From positions 1 through 28,907 of the forward strand of contig JAYTJL010000038.1 in NCBI GenBank assembly GCA_043731125.1: a stretch of 28,907 nucleotides of DNA. Reading direction: 5' to 3'. The notes under the pieces are model-generated. The model made no database searches. It saw nothing but the letters and a program-made list of their open reading frames with translations, and was not told where the DNA came from. Made by a program: the position numbers and the translations under genes. Source of the stretch: JAYTJL01 sp043731125 (GTDB lineage: Bacteria; Patescibacteriota; Saccharimonadia; Saccharimonadales; UBA10212). Below are positions 6,592 to 13,377 of the stretch, in pieces (within the stretch, counting starts at the first letter, position 1; the number at the start of each line of letters is the position of its first letter).

Positions 6592-6943
6592 GCAACTACT
6601 CGATATCATTCTACTTCTGGGTCTAGGGACTATTGCGCTACTAGCAATTGCTCCGAAGACTTTTGTTATGCCTTCCAGCCTGCAGATGTTAATACTAGCC
6701 TGCGTGCTTGGACTCATAGCTACCTTCTTAGTATTACTTTGGCGTGAACAACCAGGCGACGAAAGAGAAATGCACAACCAAGCTATTGCTAGTCGCTCGG
6801 CATATATAGTTGGCTCACTTGTGTTAATTGTCGCGCTTGTGATTCAAAGTCTGAGGCACGAACTTGACGGCTTTATACCGATAGCTCTATTAGCTATGAT
6901 AGCAACAAAAATAATTGTTCAGAGAAGCAAGGACGGTAAGTAA
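6578..6943 (+). CDS. Small membrane protein (DUF2178-like) paired with XRE regulator
   Basis: A 121-aa protein with four hydrophobic helices and a central cytosolic motif GDEREMHNQAIASRSAY, matching the DERE-A pattern of DUF2178-type proteins commonly encoded after small XRE regulators. GGAGG at 6561-6565 lies 12 nt upstream, inside the regulator gene. The function of such pairs is unknown; by position the regulator may control the level of the membrane protein in response to some envelope signal. Confidence 0.65.
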   Translation: MKKYKQLLDIILLLGLGTIALLAIAPKTFVMPSSLQMLILACVLGLIATFLVLLWREQPGDEREMHNQAIASRSAYIVGSLVLIVALVIQSLRHELDGFIPIALLAMIATKIIVQRSKDGK

Positions 6944-7023
6944 AAAGTAAAGTCAACTTGACACTACTAATACACTTTAACTATACTAGATACGTACACT
7001 AAATAACGTAAATGAGGGAAATC

Positions 7024-7512
7024 ATGAACAAAAAATTATTAATAATCGCGAGCATCGTTGCTGGGCTGTTTTTAGTAGGGGGTGTATTAGCATATTCAAG
7101 TGACCAAAGTAAGAAGAAAGATGCCGAACATGCTGCAATGATGAAAAAAGAAGGAGCAGCAGCCATGGAAAAAGAGAAAATGGCAAAAAATGGTGATGCA
7201 ATGTCAGTTAAGGGTAGCTACACGGCATATGATCAGAGTAAGCTGGCTAATGCCGAAAAAGGTGATGTAGTAATCTTCTTTCATGCTGGATGGTGTCCTA
7301 AGTGCCAAGAGTCCGATAAGAATTTCAATGCCAGTGCAACCCCAGACGGCTTAACGCTTCTAAAAATTGACTACGATAATTCTACCGAGCTAAAGCAAAA
7401 GTATGGCGTCACTATACAGCACACATATGTACAGGTCGACAAAAATGGCAACGAAATAAAGCAATGGAGCGGTAGCTACACATACGACGACTTGAAAAGC
7501 CAAATTAACTAA
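7024..7512 (+). CDS. Membrane-anchored thioredoxin-like protein (CPKC)
   Basis: A 162-aa protein. The N-terminal membrane helix (about 4-24) is followed by a charged, Lys/Met/Ala-rich spacer (about 28-55), then a thioredoxin fold with active site GWCPKC (C91, C94) and the later segment YGVTIQHTYVQVDKNG. The usual cis-Pro position reads Q-H-T rather than a clear T-P, a divergence seen in some thioredoxin-like proteins. ATG 7024 is chosen because GAGGG stands just upstream with 6-nt spacing; ATG 7012 lies before that site. It is 20 nt upstream of the DipZ-like gene and is likely its co-transcribed redox partner on the outer side of the membrane. Confidence 0.85.
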   Translation: MNKKLLIIASIVAGLFLVGGVLAYSSDQSKKKDAEHAAMMKKEGAAAMEKEKMAKNGDAMSVKGSYTAYDQSKLANAEKGDVVIFFHAGWCPKCQESDKNFNASATPDGLTLLKIDYDNSTELKQKYGVTIQHTYVQVDKNGNEIKQWSGSYTYDDLKSQIN

Positions 7513-7532
7513 AGTACTGAGAAAGTAACCCG

Positions 7533-9257
7533 ATGTTTTTACTGTTTTCATCGTTTCTAGCTGGCATGCTGACTTCGTTAGCACCCTGTATGATCACGCT
7601 CTTGCCAGTTATTGTCGGGAACTCTTTAGTTCCTGACGGTGACGATAAGCTTGATCGTAAGAAACCGTATATTATTGCGGCGAGCTTGGCGGTGTCAGTA
7701 GTAATCTTTACGGTCATTCTAAAAGCATCGACTGTATTAATCGGAGTCGATCCTAAAATATGGCTCTATATCTCGGGCGGAATTGTTGTCATTCTTGGAA
7801 TAAGCATGCTATTCCCGAATCTTTGGGCAAAGATCAGTGCAAGACTGGGTTTTGAGCATAGTTCCAATAAGCTACTCGCAAGCGCCAACAAGCGCTCTGG
7901 CCTATGGGGACAGATCCTTACTGGTGCAGCGTTGGGACCAGTCTTTGCAAGCTGTAGCCCAGTCTATGCGCTGGTGCTGGCAACAGTCCTACCGATAAAT
8001 ATTGCACTCGGGATGGTTTACATTGTTGCCTTTGCCCTAGGGCTTGGACTTGCGCTTCTTTTGATTGCACTTGGTGGTCAACGAATTGTTAAACGACTCG
8101 GGTGGGCAGTTAACCCATACGGCTGGTTTAGGCGCGCGTTGGCAGTACTCCTCATAATTGTTGGCTTGATGATCATTGGCGGCTATGACAAGAAGTTTCA
8201 AACTTGGGTTATAGAGACGCTGCCTTTTGATGTAACCGATATAGAAGAAAGATTAATCCCAAAAAGCGAATCATCGTCAGGTTCTAAGAGTAGAGGCAGC
8301 AGTAGTATGGCAAAGTTCAATATAGATAATCCATATCAAGCTCCAGAGATTCACAATATTCAAAGCTGGATAAATAGCGATCCTCAGACACTCGAAAAGC
8401 TGAATGGCAAAGTAGTACTCATAGATTTCTGGACGTATTCTTGTATTAACTGCAAGCGAACTCAACCCTACTTAAACGCCTGGCACGATAAATACAATGA
8501 TGATGGGCTGGTTATACTTGGTATCCACGCTCCCGAGTTTGCATTTGAAAAAGTAACTAAGAACGTAGAAGATGCCGTCAAAGAAGCCAAGATTAAATAC
8601 CCTGTCGGACTAGATAATGACTTCTCGACTTGGCGAGCGTATGATAACCAGTTCTGGCCTGCAAAGTATCTGATAGATAAAGACGGTCAAGTTCGTTACA
8701 CGCACTTTGGCGAGGGTGAGTACGCAGAAACTGAACAGACTATACAGGTGTTGTTAAAAGAATCTGGTCAGAATGTAAGCGACAATATTGAGATAGAACG
8801 AAGTTCAACCTCATCAGTGCGCGGACAAACCCCAGAAACATATCTTGGTTTTGAACGCGCCGAACGGTTTGCTAATGCCGATCAATTTATAGCCAATAAA
8901 CCAGTAGACTATGTGCTTATGGATAGCCTCAAAGAACACGAATGGTCTATTGGCGGCCAATGGCAAATTAACGATGAATCAAGTCAAAGCCTTGCAGCGG
9001 GCACCAAGCTCAACATTAATTTCTCAGCAAAGGAAGTATATCTAGTTATGAGTGGCCCGCCTGGAGCACTGGTTGGAGTATCAGCTGAGGGATTAGATAA
9101 GCCTGGTGGAGCGGACGTCAACGCGCAGGACAAAGTAAGAATTAACGGGGCACGACTGTATAAAATTGTAAATGCCGATAAATATTTAACTAATAAGAAA
9201 CTAACTTTAACATTTCCAGCTGGCGTTACCATTAACGCATTTACATTTGGTGGTTAA
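7533..9257 (+). CDS. DipZ-like fusion: CcdA membrane domain plus redoxin plus C-terminal beta domain
   Basis: A 574-aa three-domain protein. Residues 1-230 are a CcdA/DsbD-type transmembrane electron carrier with conserved cysteines in SLAPCM (C19) and ASCSPVY (C141). Residues about 275-410 form a TlpA/AhpC-like redoxin with active site YSCINCKR (C304, C307) and WPAKYLIDKDG, which carries the Pro. Residues about 430-574 are a beta-rich domain like the C-terminal part of mycobacterial DipZ (GFERAERFAN, GQWQINDESS). The protein should pass electrons from cytosolic thioredoxin to extracytoplasmic thiol proteins. The thioredoxin-like and glutaredoxin genes on either side (gaps of about 20 nt) make a three-gene redox operon. 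Confidence 0.9.
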   Translation: MFLLFSSFLAGMLTSLAPCMITLLPVIVGNSLVPDGDDKLDRKKPYIIAASLAVSVVIFTVILKASTVLIGVDPKIWLYISGGIVVILGISMLFPNLWAKISARLGFEHSSNKLLASANKRSGLWGQILTGAALGPVFASCSPVYALVLATVLPINIALGMVYIVAFALGLGLALLLIALGGQRIVKRLGWAVNPYGWFRRALAVLLIIVGLMIIGGYDKKFQTWVIETLPFDVTDIEERLIPKSESSSGSKSRGSSSMAKFNIDNPYQAPEIHNIQSWINSDPQTLEKLNGKVVLIDFWTYSCINCKRTQPYLNAWHDKYNDDGLVILGIHAPEFAFEKVTKNVEDAVKEAKIKYPVGLDNDFSTWRAYDNQFWPAKYLIDKDGQVRYTHFGEGEYAETEQTIQVLLKESGQNVSDNIEIERSSTSSVRGQTPETYLGFERAERFANADQFIANKPVDYVLMDSLKEHEWSIGGQWQINDESSQSLAAGTKLNINFSAKEVYLVMSGPPGALVGVSAEGLDKPGGADVNAQDKVRINGARLYKIVNADKYLTNKKLTLTFPAGVTINAFTFGG

Positions 9258-9277
9258 TAAACTCATAAGGAGGTCCA

Positions 9278-9526
9278 ATGGATATAACAATATACTCAAC
9301 AACAACCTGCGCCTTTTGCCACGTATTGACTGCCTGGCTTGATAAAGAGAAGATACCCTACACCAAAAAAAATACCGACGAGGATGAATCGGCATTAGCC
9401 GATTTTATGATTGTTAATGACGGGAATCTAGGAGTTCCGTTTACGGTCATAAAAGACGGAAACGGCAATGAGACTAAAATTCTTGGTTTCGACCAAGCAA
9501 AATTCAAACAAGTTCTTGGTATCTAG
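9278..9526 (+). CDS. Glutaredoxin-like protein (CAFC)
   Basis: An 82-aa cytosolic glutaredoxin/NrdH-type protein: strand MDITIYST, then active site CAFC (C11, C14), a helix, the GVPFTVI cis-Pro segment (V-P-F) and a final helix beginning GFDQAKFKQVL. AAGGAGG stands about 6 nt before the ATG. As the last gene of the redox operon it may supply reducing power to the CcdA domain or act on cytosolic partners such as ribonucleotide reductase; the sequence does not decide between these. Confidence 0.88.
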   Translation: MDITIYSTTTCAFCHVLTAWLDKEKIPYTKKNTDEDESALADFMIVNDGNLGVPFTVIKDGNGNETKILGFDQAKFKQVLGI

Positions 9527-9589
9527 TCACGACAATTAATAAGTGTAGCCTAGCATAAAGCGAACCTAAACCAGGTGGTTGGGATAATT

Positions 9590-9639
9590 GGTTGGAATCT
9601 AGCTGCGGGGGCCCGCAGAAATATTAATCATTCCAAGCT
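9590..9639 (+). repeat. att-like direct repeat, copy 2 (degenerate tRNA 3' end)
   Basis: GGTTGGAATCTAG followed 14 nt later by AGAAATATTAATCA and TCCAAGCT. It copies the tRNA-Asn T loop and downstream flank, with the acceptor-stem part replaced by a palindrome (CTGCGGG/CCCGCAG, 9603-9618). An outer inverted pair TTGGAAT/ATTCCAA frames the same palindrome. Confidence 0.55.
9603..9618. terminator. GC-rich hairpin after the redox operon
   Basis: CTGCGG and CCGCAG pair around GGGC, followed by AAATATT rather than a U-tract. It could end the redox operon transcript inefficiently, or be a cruciform in front of uppP. Confidence 0.4.
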
Positions 9640-9644
9640 ATACT
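9639..9644 (+). promoter_or_regulatory. -10 element of uppP
   Basis: TATACT ends 9 nt before the uppP ATG, so transcription should begin within about 3 nt of the start codon, a near-leaderless message. Its first base is the last base of the att-like repeat. No -35 match is seen at 17 nt. Confidence 0.5.
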
Positions 9645-9653
9645 AGTGTTAGT

Positions 9654-10457
9654 ATGGACGCTTTGCATGCAATCATTCTGGGCATAGTTGAAGGACTGAC
9701 TGAGTTTTTACCCATTAGCAGTACGGGCCATTTAATTATTGCCGAACACTACATTCAGTTTAAAGATACTGCAGAAATTTTTACAGTGTCGGTGCAGGCA
9801 GGAGCGATAGCGGCTGTCATTTGGTACTACCGAAAAGATATATCTTCTAGAATTAGCGGGTTTTTCCGGCGGGACAGGGCACAAGTCGAATTTATGAAAA
9901 ATCTGTCCATAGCTACAGCACCGGCACTGGTGCTAGCCTTCTTGCTTAAAGATGAATTTGATAAATATGCCAAGCCATCAGTTGTAGCATTTGCTCTCAT
10001 AGCCGGTGCTGGCGTGTTGTGGTGGACAGATAAAAAGTTTCCGCCTCATAAAGAAAAAGCCGTACCAAACCTTGATAAGCTAACTACCAAAAATGCACTT
10101 TTTGCTGGGCTGGCCCAATGTATCGCGATCATACCAGGTGTATCGCGAAGTGGCGCCTCTATAGTTGGTGGTATGTTTGGCGGAATGAGTAGAGTTAACT
10201 CAGCTGCGTTGTCTTTTTATATGGCTGTCCCGATCATTTTACTTGCTACGGCTTATAAACTGTTTAGTGGTCGCAACGAACTAGCTATCAGTGTTGATGG
10301 AGGGGTGCAAAGCATTGTCATTGGAGTGGTAGTGTCGTTTGCGGTGGCATTAGTAGCAATATCTTGGCTCATTAAATATGTATCCAATCACAGTTTCAAG
10401 CTGTTTATTTATTACCGAATTGTGCTTGGGCTGTTAGTTCTGGCGCTACTAAATTAG
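9654..10457 (+). CDS. uppP: Undecaprenyl-diphosphatase UppP/BacA
   Basis: A 267-aa integral membrane enzyme, close to the usual 270. It dephosphorylates undecaprenyl pyrophosphate at the outer membrane face to recycle the lipid carrier for peptidoglycan and glycans. The two family motifs are intact: GIVEGLTEFLPISSTGHLII (about 10-29, catalytic Glu residues and the Ser/Thr-rich reentrant loop) and IIPGVSRSGASIVGG (about 160-174, catalytic Arg). The last codons overlap the 3' end of a gene on the other strand by 53 nt. Confidence 0.95.
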   Translation: MDALHAIILGIVEGLTEFLPISSTGHLIIAEHYIQFKDTAEIFTVSVQAGAIAAVIWYYRKDISSRISGFFRRDRAQVEFMKNLSIATAPALVLAFLLKDEFDKYAKPSVVAFALIAGAGVLWWTDKKFPPHKEKAVPNLDKLTTKNALFAGLAQCIAIIPGVSRSGASIVGGMFGGMSRVNSAALSFYMAVPIILLATAYKLFSGRNELAISVDGGVQSIVIGVVVSFAVALVAISWLIKYVSNHSFKLFIYYRIVLGLLVLALLN

Positions 10458-11487
10458 AAACAGCCAATTTGCCGAGGGTGCCTTCGCTGCGCTCTATTAG
10501 TATAGGAACACCTGCTAGTCTTTCAGTCTCACGGTCTAGTAGTCTAACTATTGATTCAAAATCATCTTCTGTCTCGACGGGTACTATGTCGCCAACAAAC
10601 CACCTGGCGGACTTGTCGTCAATTACCATTGTTGCAGGCAGAGCTAGTTTGCAAGTGTTTTGCAGGGTTAAGCGCAAGGGGCGACTGACTGCTTTTCTAT
10701 TGAGGGCAACTACAACGTCGTTTTCTATAATTTCGTTAATTGTGCTCGCTGTTGGGTCTATTGTCATCCAGGCACTCTTGCCTGACTCTGTTAATGTTGC
10801 CAGGTGGTCTTGCATTGCGTCTTTACCTGAATGATTCATGTACCGTCTTAACTCCTTAGAGTATCCATAGCCAATTGTACTTTTTGTTGGAGGAGGAGTC
10901 TTGACGATAGTTGCTGTTGCACCAAGTACATCCATTGTAGGGATGCCGTTAAAGGTGGTAATTGCTAAGGCAGGGTTGATAGCTAGAATATTCTGTCGTC
11001 GAAAACTAAACAAATCGAAATCATCAGCTGTATCAGCAGCTTTGCTCATAGCGTAGGCGTTGGCAGCGCTGTATATTGCCAGAGCCATCACGTTCGGATG
11101 AAAACTAACAGTAGCAATATTCGAATTAGGCTGAGCTAGCATATGTTGAATGGTCGGTACAGACCTGCCAATGTCATTGGCATACTTTTCAAAGTTGCCA
11201 GTCCCCATAATGCTGTCAGCGCTAAGGCGGATTAGTTCTAAGATGCCAGCTTGTAGATTGATGCGTTCGTCGTTGGTTGATGTGTCTGGAATTTCATGGG
11301 TGATGAGTGCCTGATCAACCGACTGAAAAGGGAAGTTAGTAGTGTCATTAGGCAAAAAACCAATTCGGTTTTGAGGGTCGTGTCTTTTCTTAAGTGAAGT
11401 GATCCAGTCAATAGAAGTACTGTAGAACTGGTTTTGGTATTCCTCTGCTGGCTGTCTGTTATAATTTTTTATCATTGAATTGAGCAT
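10405..11487 (-). CDS. Unrecognised 360-aa protein
   Basis: I do not recognise this protein. The frame is open to an ATG at 11583, but 11487 is preferred: an AGGTTGG sequence sits 7 nt before it, and the extra 32 residues are hydrophobic and look like read-through of the promoter region. The rest is soluble and mixed alpha/beta, with no membrane helix or obvious catalytic motif. A region rich in Ala (ALAIYSAANAYAMSKAADTA) precedes GYGYSKELRRYMNHSG and a C-terminal part containing ARWFVGDIVPVETEDDFESI. It converges on uppP with a 53-nt overlap and diverges from the riboswitch-controlled gene, sharing the intergenic region 11488-11717. Confidence 0.65.
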   Translation of the reverse strand: MLNSMIKNYNRQPAEEYQNQFYSTSIDWITSLKKRHDPQNRIGFLPNDTTNFPFQSVDQALITHEIPDTSTNDERINLQAGILELIRLSADSIMGTGNFEKYANDIGRSVPTIQHMLAQPNSNIATVSFHPNVMALAIYSAANAYAMSKAADTADDFDLFSFRRQNILAINPALAITTFNGIPTMDVLGATATIVKTPPPTKSTIGYGYSKELRRYMNHSGKDAMQDHLATLTESGKSAWMTIDPTASTINEIIENDVVVALNRKAVSRPLRLTLQNTCKLALPATMVIDDKSARWFVGDIVPVETEDDFESIVRLLDRETERLAGVPILIERSEGTLGKLAVSNLVAPELTAQAQFGNK

Positions 11488-11646
11488 ATCAAAGCCAACC
11501 TGGATAGTGAAAAGTACTACGTTCAAAAACAAAGTACATGGTAATATTAAAGTCCGTTCGATTAACAAATAATTAGAACTCATCCCAGAAGGTAACTTTC
11601 TGCTCCAAAAAGACTCTCACTGTCTGCAAGATGATTTTTGCTTCTC

Positions 11647-11666
11647 GACGTAGCTATGGCTACGTC
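11647..11666. other. Perfect hairpin upstream of the riboswitch
   Basis: GACGTAGC and GCTACGTC form an 8-bp stem with a TATG loop. It lies in the 11584-11717 stretch, which shows no gene on either strand. It may be a structured leader segment, or a factor site serving the divergent genes. Confidence 0.45.
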
Positions 11667-11717
11667 TCGTCGCAATAAATCGTCTTTCGCTAAGTGACTT
11701 TTGTCATTCTGGACAAT

Positions 11718-11905
11718 GAAAGCACTTCCGAGATGAATCCTAGATGCTGGAACCCCGTGTGAATCGGGGACTGTGCCGCAACGGTAAAAACCATGAGAAA
11801 CCCCTCCGCGGTTTCTCATCGCGCCGGGAGAATGAAATACATTTTCTCGGGCTGCTCATCCGGGTATAAAGATGAGCAAGTTGAAGTCCGATACAGCAAC
11901 ACGTA
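11718..11905 (+). ncRNA. Cobalamin riboswitch aptamer
   Basis: Core signatures are in order. CTGGAACCCCGTGTGAATCG begins the conserved GGAA...GTG-GAATC stem-loop; GGGGACTGTGCCGCAACGGT follows, matching the invariant CTG-CCGCAACGGT segment; and AAGTCCGATACAGC (from 11884) is the B12 box. The peripheral region between the CCGCAAC segment and the B12 box is expanded by a 72-bp hairpin repeat (11793-11864), then a perfect 8-bp stem TGCTCATC/GATGAGCA. Such RNAs bind adenosyl- or methylcobalamin and repress downstream genes. The 5' boundary is approximate. It precedes the 464-aa gene at 11983, with a terminator between. Confidence 0.88.
11793..11864 (+). repeat. 72-bp structured repeat, copy 2 (inside riboswitch)
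   Basis: This is the inverted counterpart of 4996-5067. The first hairpin ATGAGAAACC/GGTTTCTCAT is a perfect 10-bp stem. The second pairs GCCGGGAGAATG with CATTTTCTCGGGC around a 5-nt loop. One stem pair differs from copy 1 by a compensatory C-G to G-C exchange. Confidence 0.75.
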
Positions 11906-11954
11906 AACTAACTCCCGTGCAGGATAAGGTACTTTATACCTCAAGTATTTTATA

Positions 11955-11982
11955 ACCCTGTCAGAGAGACAGGGTATTTTTT
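11955..11982 (+). terminator. Riboswitch expression platform: terminator touching the start codon
   Basis: ACCCTGTC and GACAGGGT form an 8-bp stem with loop AGAGA, then A and six T, and the ATG of the 464-aa gene begins at the next base. The only Shine-Dalgarno-like sequence, AGGG at 11971-11974, is inside the 3' arm, so the same hairpin can end transcription and hide the ribosome site. GCAGG near 11919-11923 could pair with CCTGT as an alternative fold. Confidence 0.75.
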
Positions 11983-13377
11983 ATGGCCGCGACAGCCGAA
12001 CGATCACAACACATAGGGTTTGACGAGTACTACTACGAGACGGCCCGCAAGATAGCGTTGGCTCCTTATATCGGTCGTACAGCACTTCAGGAGAATTTTG
12101 CTGGAGTAGAACAACGCAAGACAGATGAAGTAATCGACGGCATTGCTGAAGCAATACCAGGTGTAGTCAAAAATCTGCGGCCATACGATGTGGTTGATGG
12201 TGTATTGGTAGCTGAGGATGGTCAGCCCATGGAGGAGTTGCTAGTAAATGGAGTCAGTCATTCCATGAAATTGGCATCAGGAGATAGCCTGCTCGCGCAG
12301 TTTGGTCCGTCCAGGGCTAGACACGAGCTGAACGAGGCTAGGTTGTGGCAATCTATGGTAAACGGTGAGGGTGGCTACAATACGCTCCTTGTACTCTCAC
12401 CGTATAGCGAGGAGTACCTGACCGACGAGACAGTAGTTAAATTGCAACGGGCTGGCCAAGAACCAAAAACCAAGCGTGCAATGCTAAGAATCGCCCACTG
12501 GGATGGTCAACAACTGCATGTGCTAACACGCTCTATAGATAATTCGAGTGTTGCTATGTTACAGGAAGCTTCAGTGCGACATGATGGCTATAGGTATAAT
12601 GCAAAAAACTCGACAGAAATGTTGGGTGAGCGCCGTGAGTTGAACATGGGCAAAGAACAGGTAGTCAACTTTGCTCGTGGGCTGGTTGTCGAAGCAGATA
12701 GGCTGATTAGTCAAAACATTCGTGAACAAACAATTCAAGGTAGACCAGCAAGGGAGGCACATGACACACAGCAATATGTGCAGTCCCAGCAACAGATAAT
12801 CAGTAGCCTTGTGCGGATTAGTCGGCAGCTAGCGAGCGACCACACAACTTATGAAAGTTACAAGAAAGCTTGGGAAAAACAGCTCTACGACCATACAGCA
12901 CTCATTAAAGAACGAATGCTCGGAAACGACACTCGAATTATTGAAGATGTTGGACGAGCAGCATCAGCATCCGGTGTTGGGGCTGAATCAAGGGGTGAGA
13001 CATATAATATGTGTGGCACGATAATTTCGGCCAATGGAGAGTCGCGCGCTGGCGAAGGTATTGGCATGGAGTCGGTTAAGAATTTGATTGGAAGAAAAGT
13101 TACATGTCCTGAGTGCAAAGAAAAAGTAGAAATACCCACCAGTAAATTAAACGAAGACATATTGTGTTGTCCAGATTGTAAGTACGAGGTGGAAGTTTGC
13201 ACGGGGCAGGTTATTACCAAATCGCAGAAGGGCTCCAACAACCCAAGCTCAGATAGGATGAGTATCTACGACGTTGTAGCACAAGAATTTTCCAAGAATA
13301 TGCGCAGGATTGATAGCTCCATAGCAGTGCGTAAAATTGCCAAGCAAGAGAAGGAAGAGTTAGAAAGAGCTACTTAG
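11983..13377 (+). CDS. B12-riboswitch-controlled protein of unknown function with zinc ribbon
   Basis: A 464-aa protein I do not recognise. Residues 1-300 look soluble and mostly helical with few clear motifs; a central beta segment (KRAMLRIAHWDGQQLHVLTR) and SIDNSSVAMLQEASV follow a Gly-rich turn. Residues about 315-410 hold cysteines: YNMCGTII, then CPECKEK and CCPDCKYE as a rubredoxin-like zinc ribbon, then VEVCTGQV. The C-terminus is a charged helix. No signal peptide or membrane helix is visible. Control by a cobalamin riboswitch implies a link to B12 supply, use or replacement, but nothing in the protein resembles a corrin enzyme or transporter. It is monocistronic, and its stop overlaps the Kef gene's stop (13374-13377). 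Confidence 0.8.
   Translation: MAATAERSQHIGFDEYYYETARKIALAPYIGRTALQENFAGVEQRKTDEVIDGIAEAIPGVVKNLRPYDVVDGVLVAEDGQPMEELLVNGVSHSMKLASGDSLLAQFGPSRARHELNEARLWQSMVNGEGGYNTLLVLSPYSEEYLTDETVVKLQRAGQEPKTKRAMLRIAHWDGQQLHVLTRSIDNSSVAMLQEASVRHDGYRYNAKNSTEMLGERRELNMGKEQVVNFARGLVVEADRLISQNIREQTIQGRPAREAHDTQQYVQSQQQIISSLVRISRQLASDHTTYESYKKAWEKQLYDHTALIKERMLGNDTRIIEDVGRAASASGVGAESRGETYNMCGTIISANGESRAGEGIGMESVKNLIGRKVTCPECKEKVEIPTSKLNEDILCCPDCKYEVEVCTGQVITKSQKGSNNPSSDRMSIYDVVAQEFSKNMRRIDSSIAVRKIAKQEKEELERAT

Noticed and set aside
11488..11583. 32-residue hydrophobic N-terminal extension of the unknown 360-aa protein as a signal peptide
   Set aside because: No ribosome site before 11583; a better one precedes 11487, and the extension reads through the divergent promoter region.
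11580..11819. 79-aa minus-strand open frame
   Set aside because: It lies antisense to the riboswitch and leader hairpin; its composition reflects GC-rich stems and it has no ribosome site.
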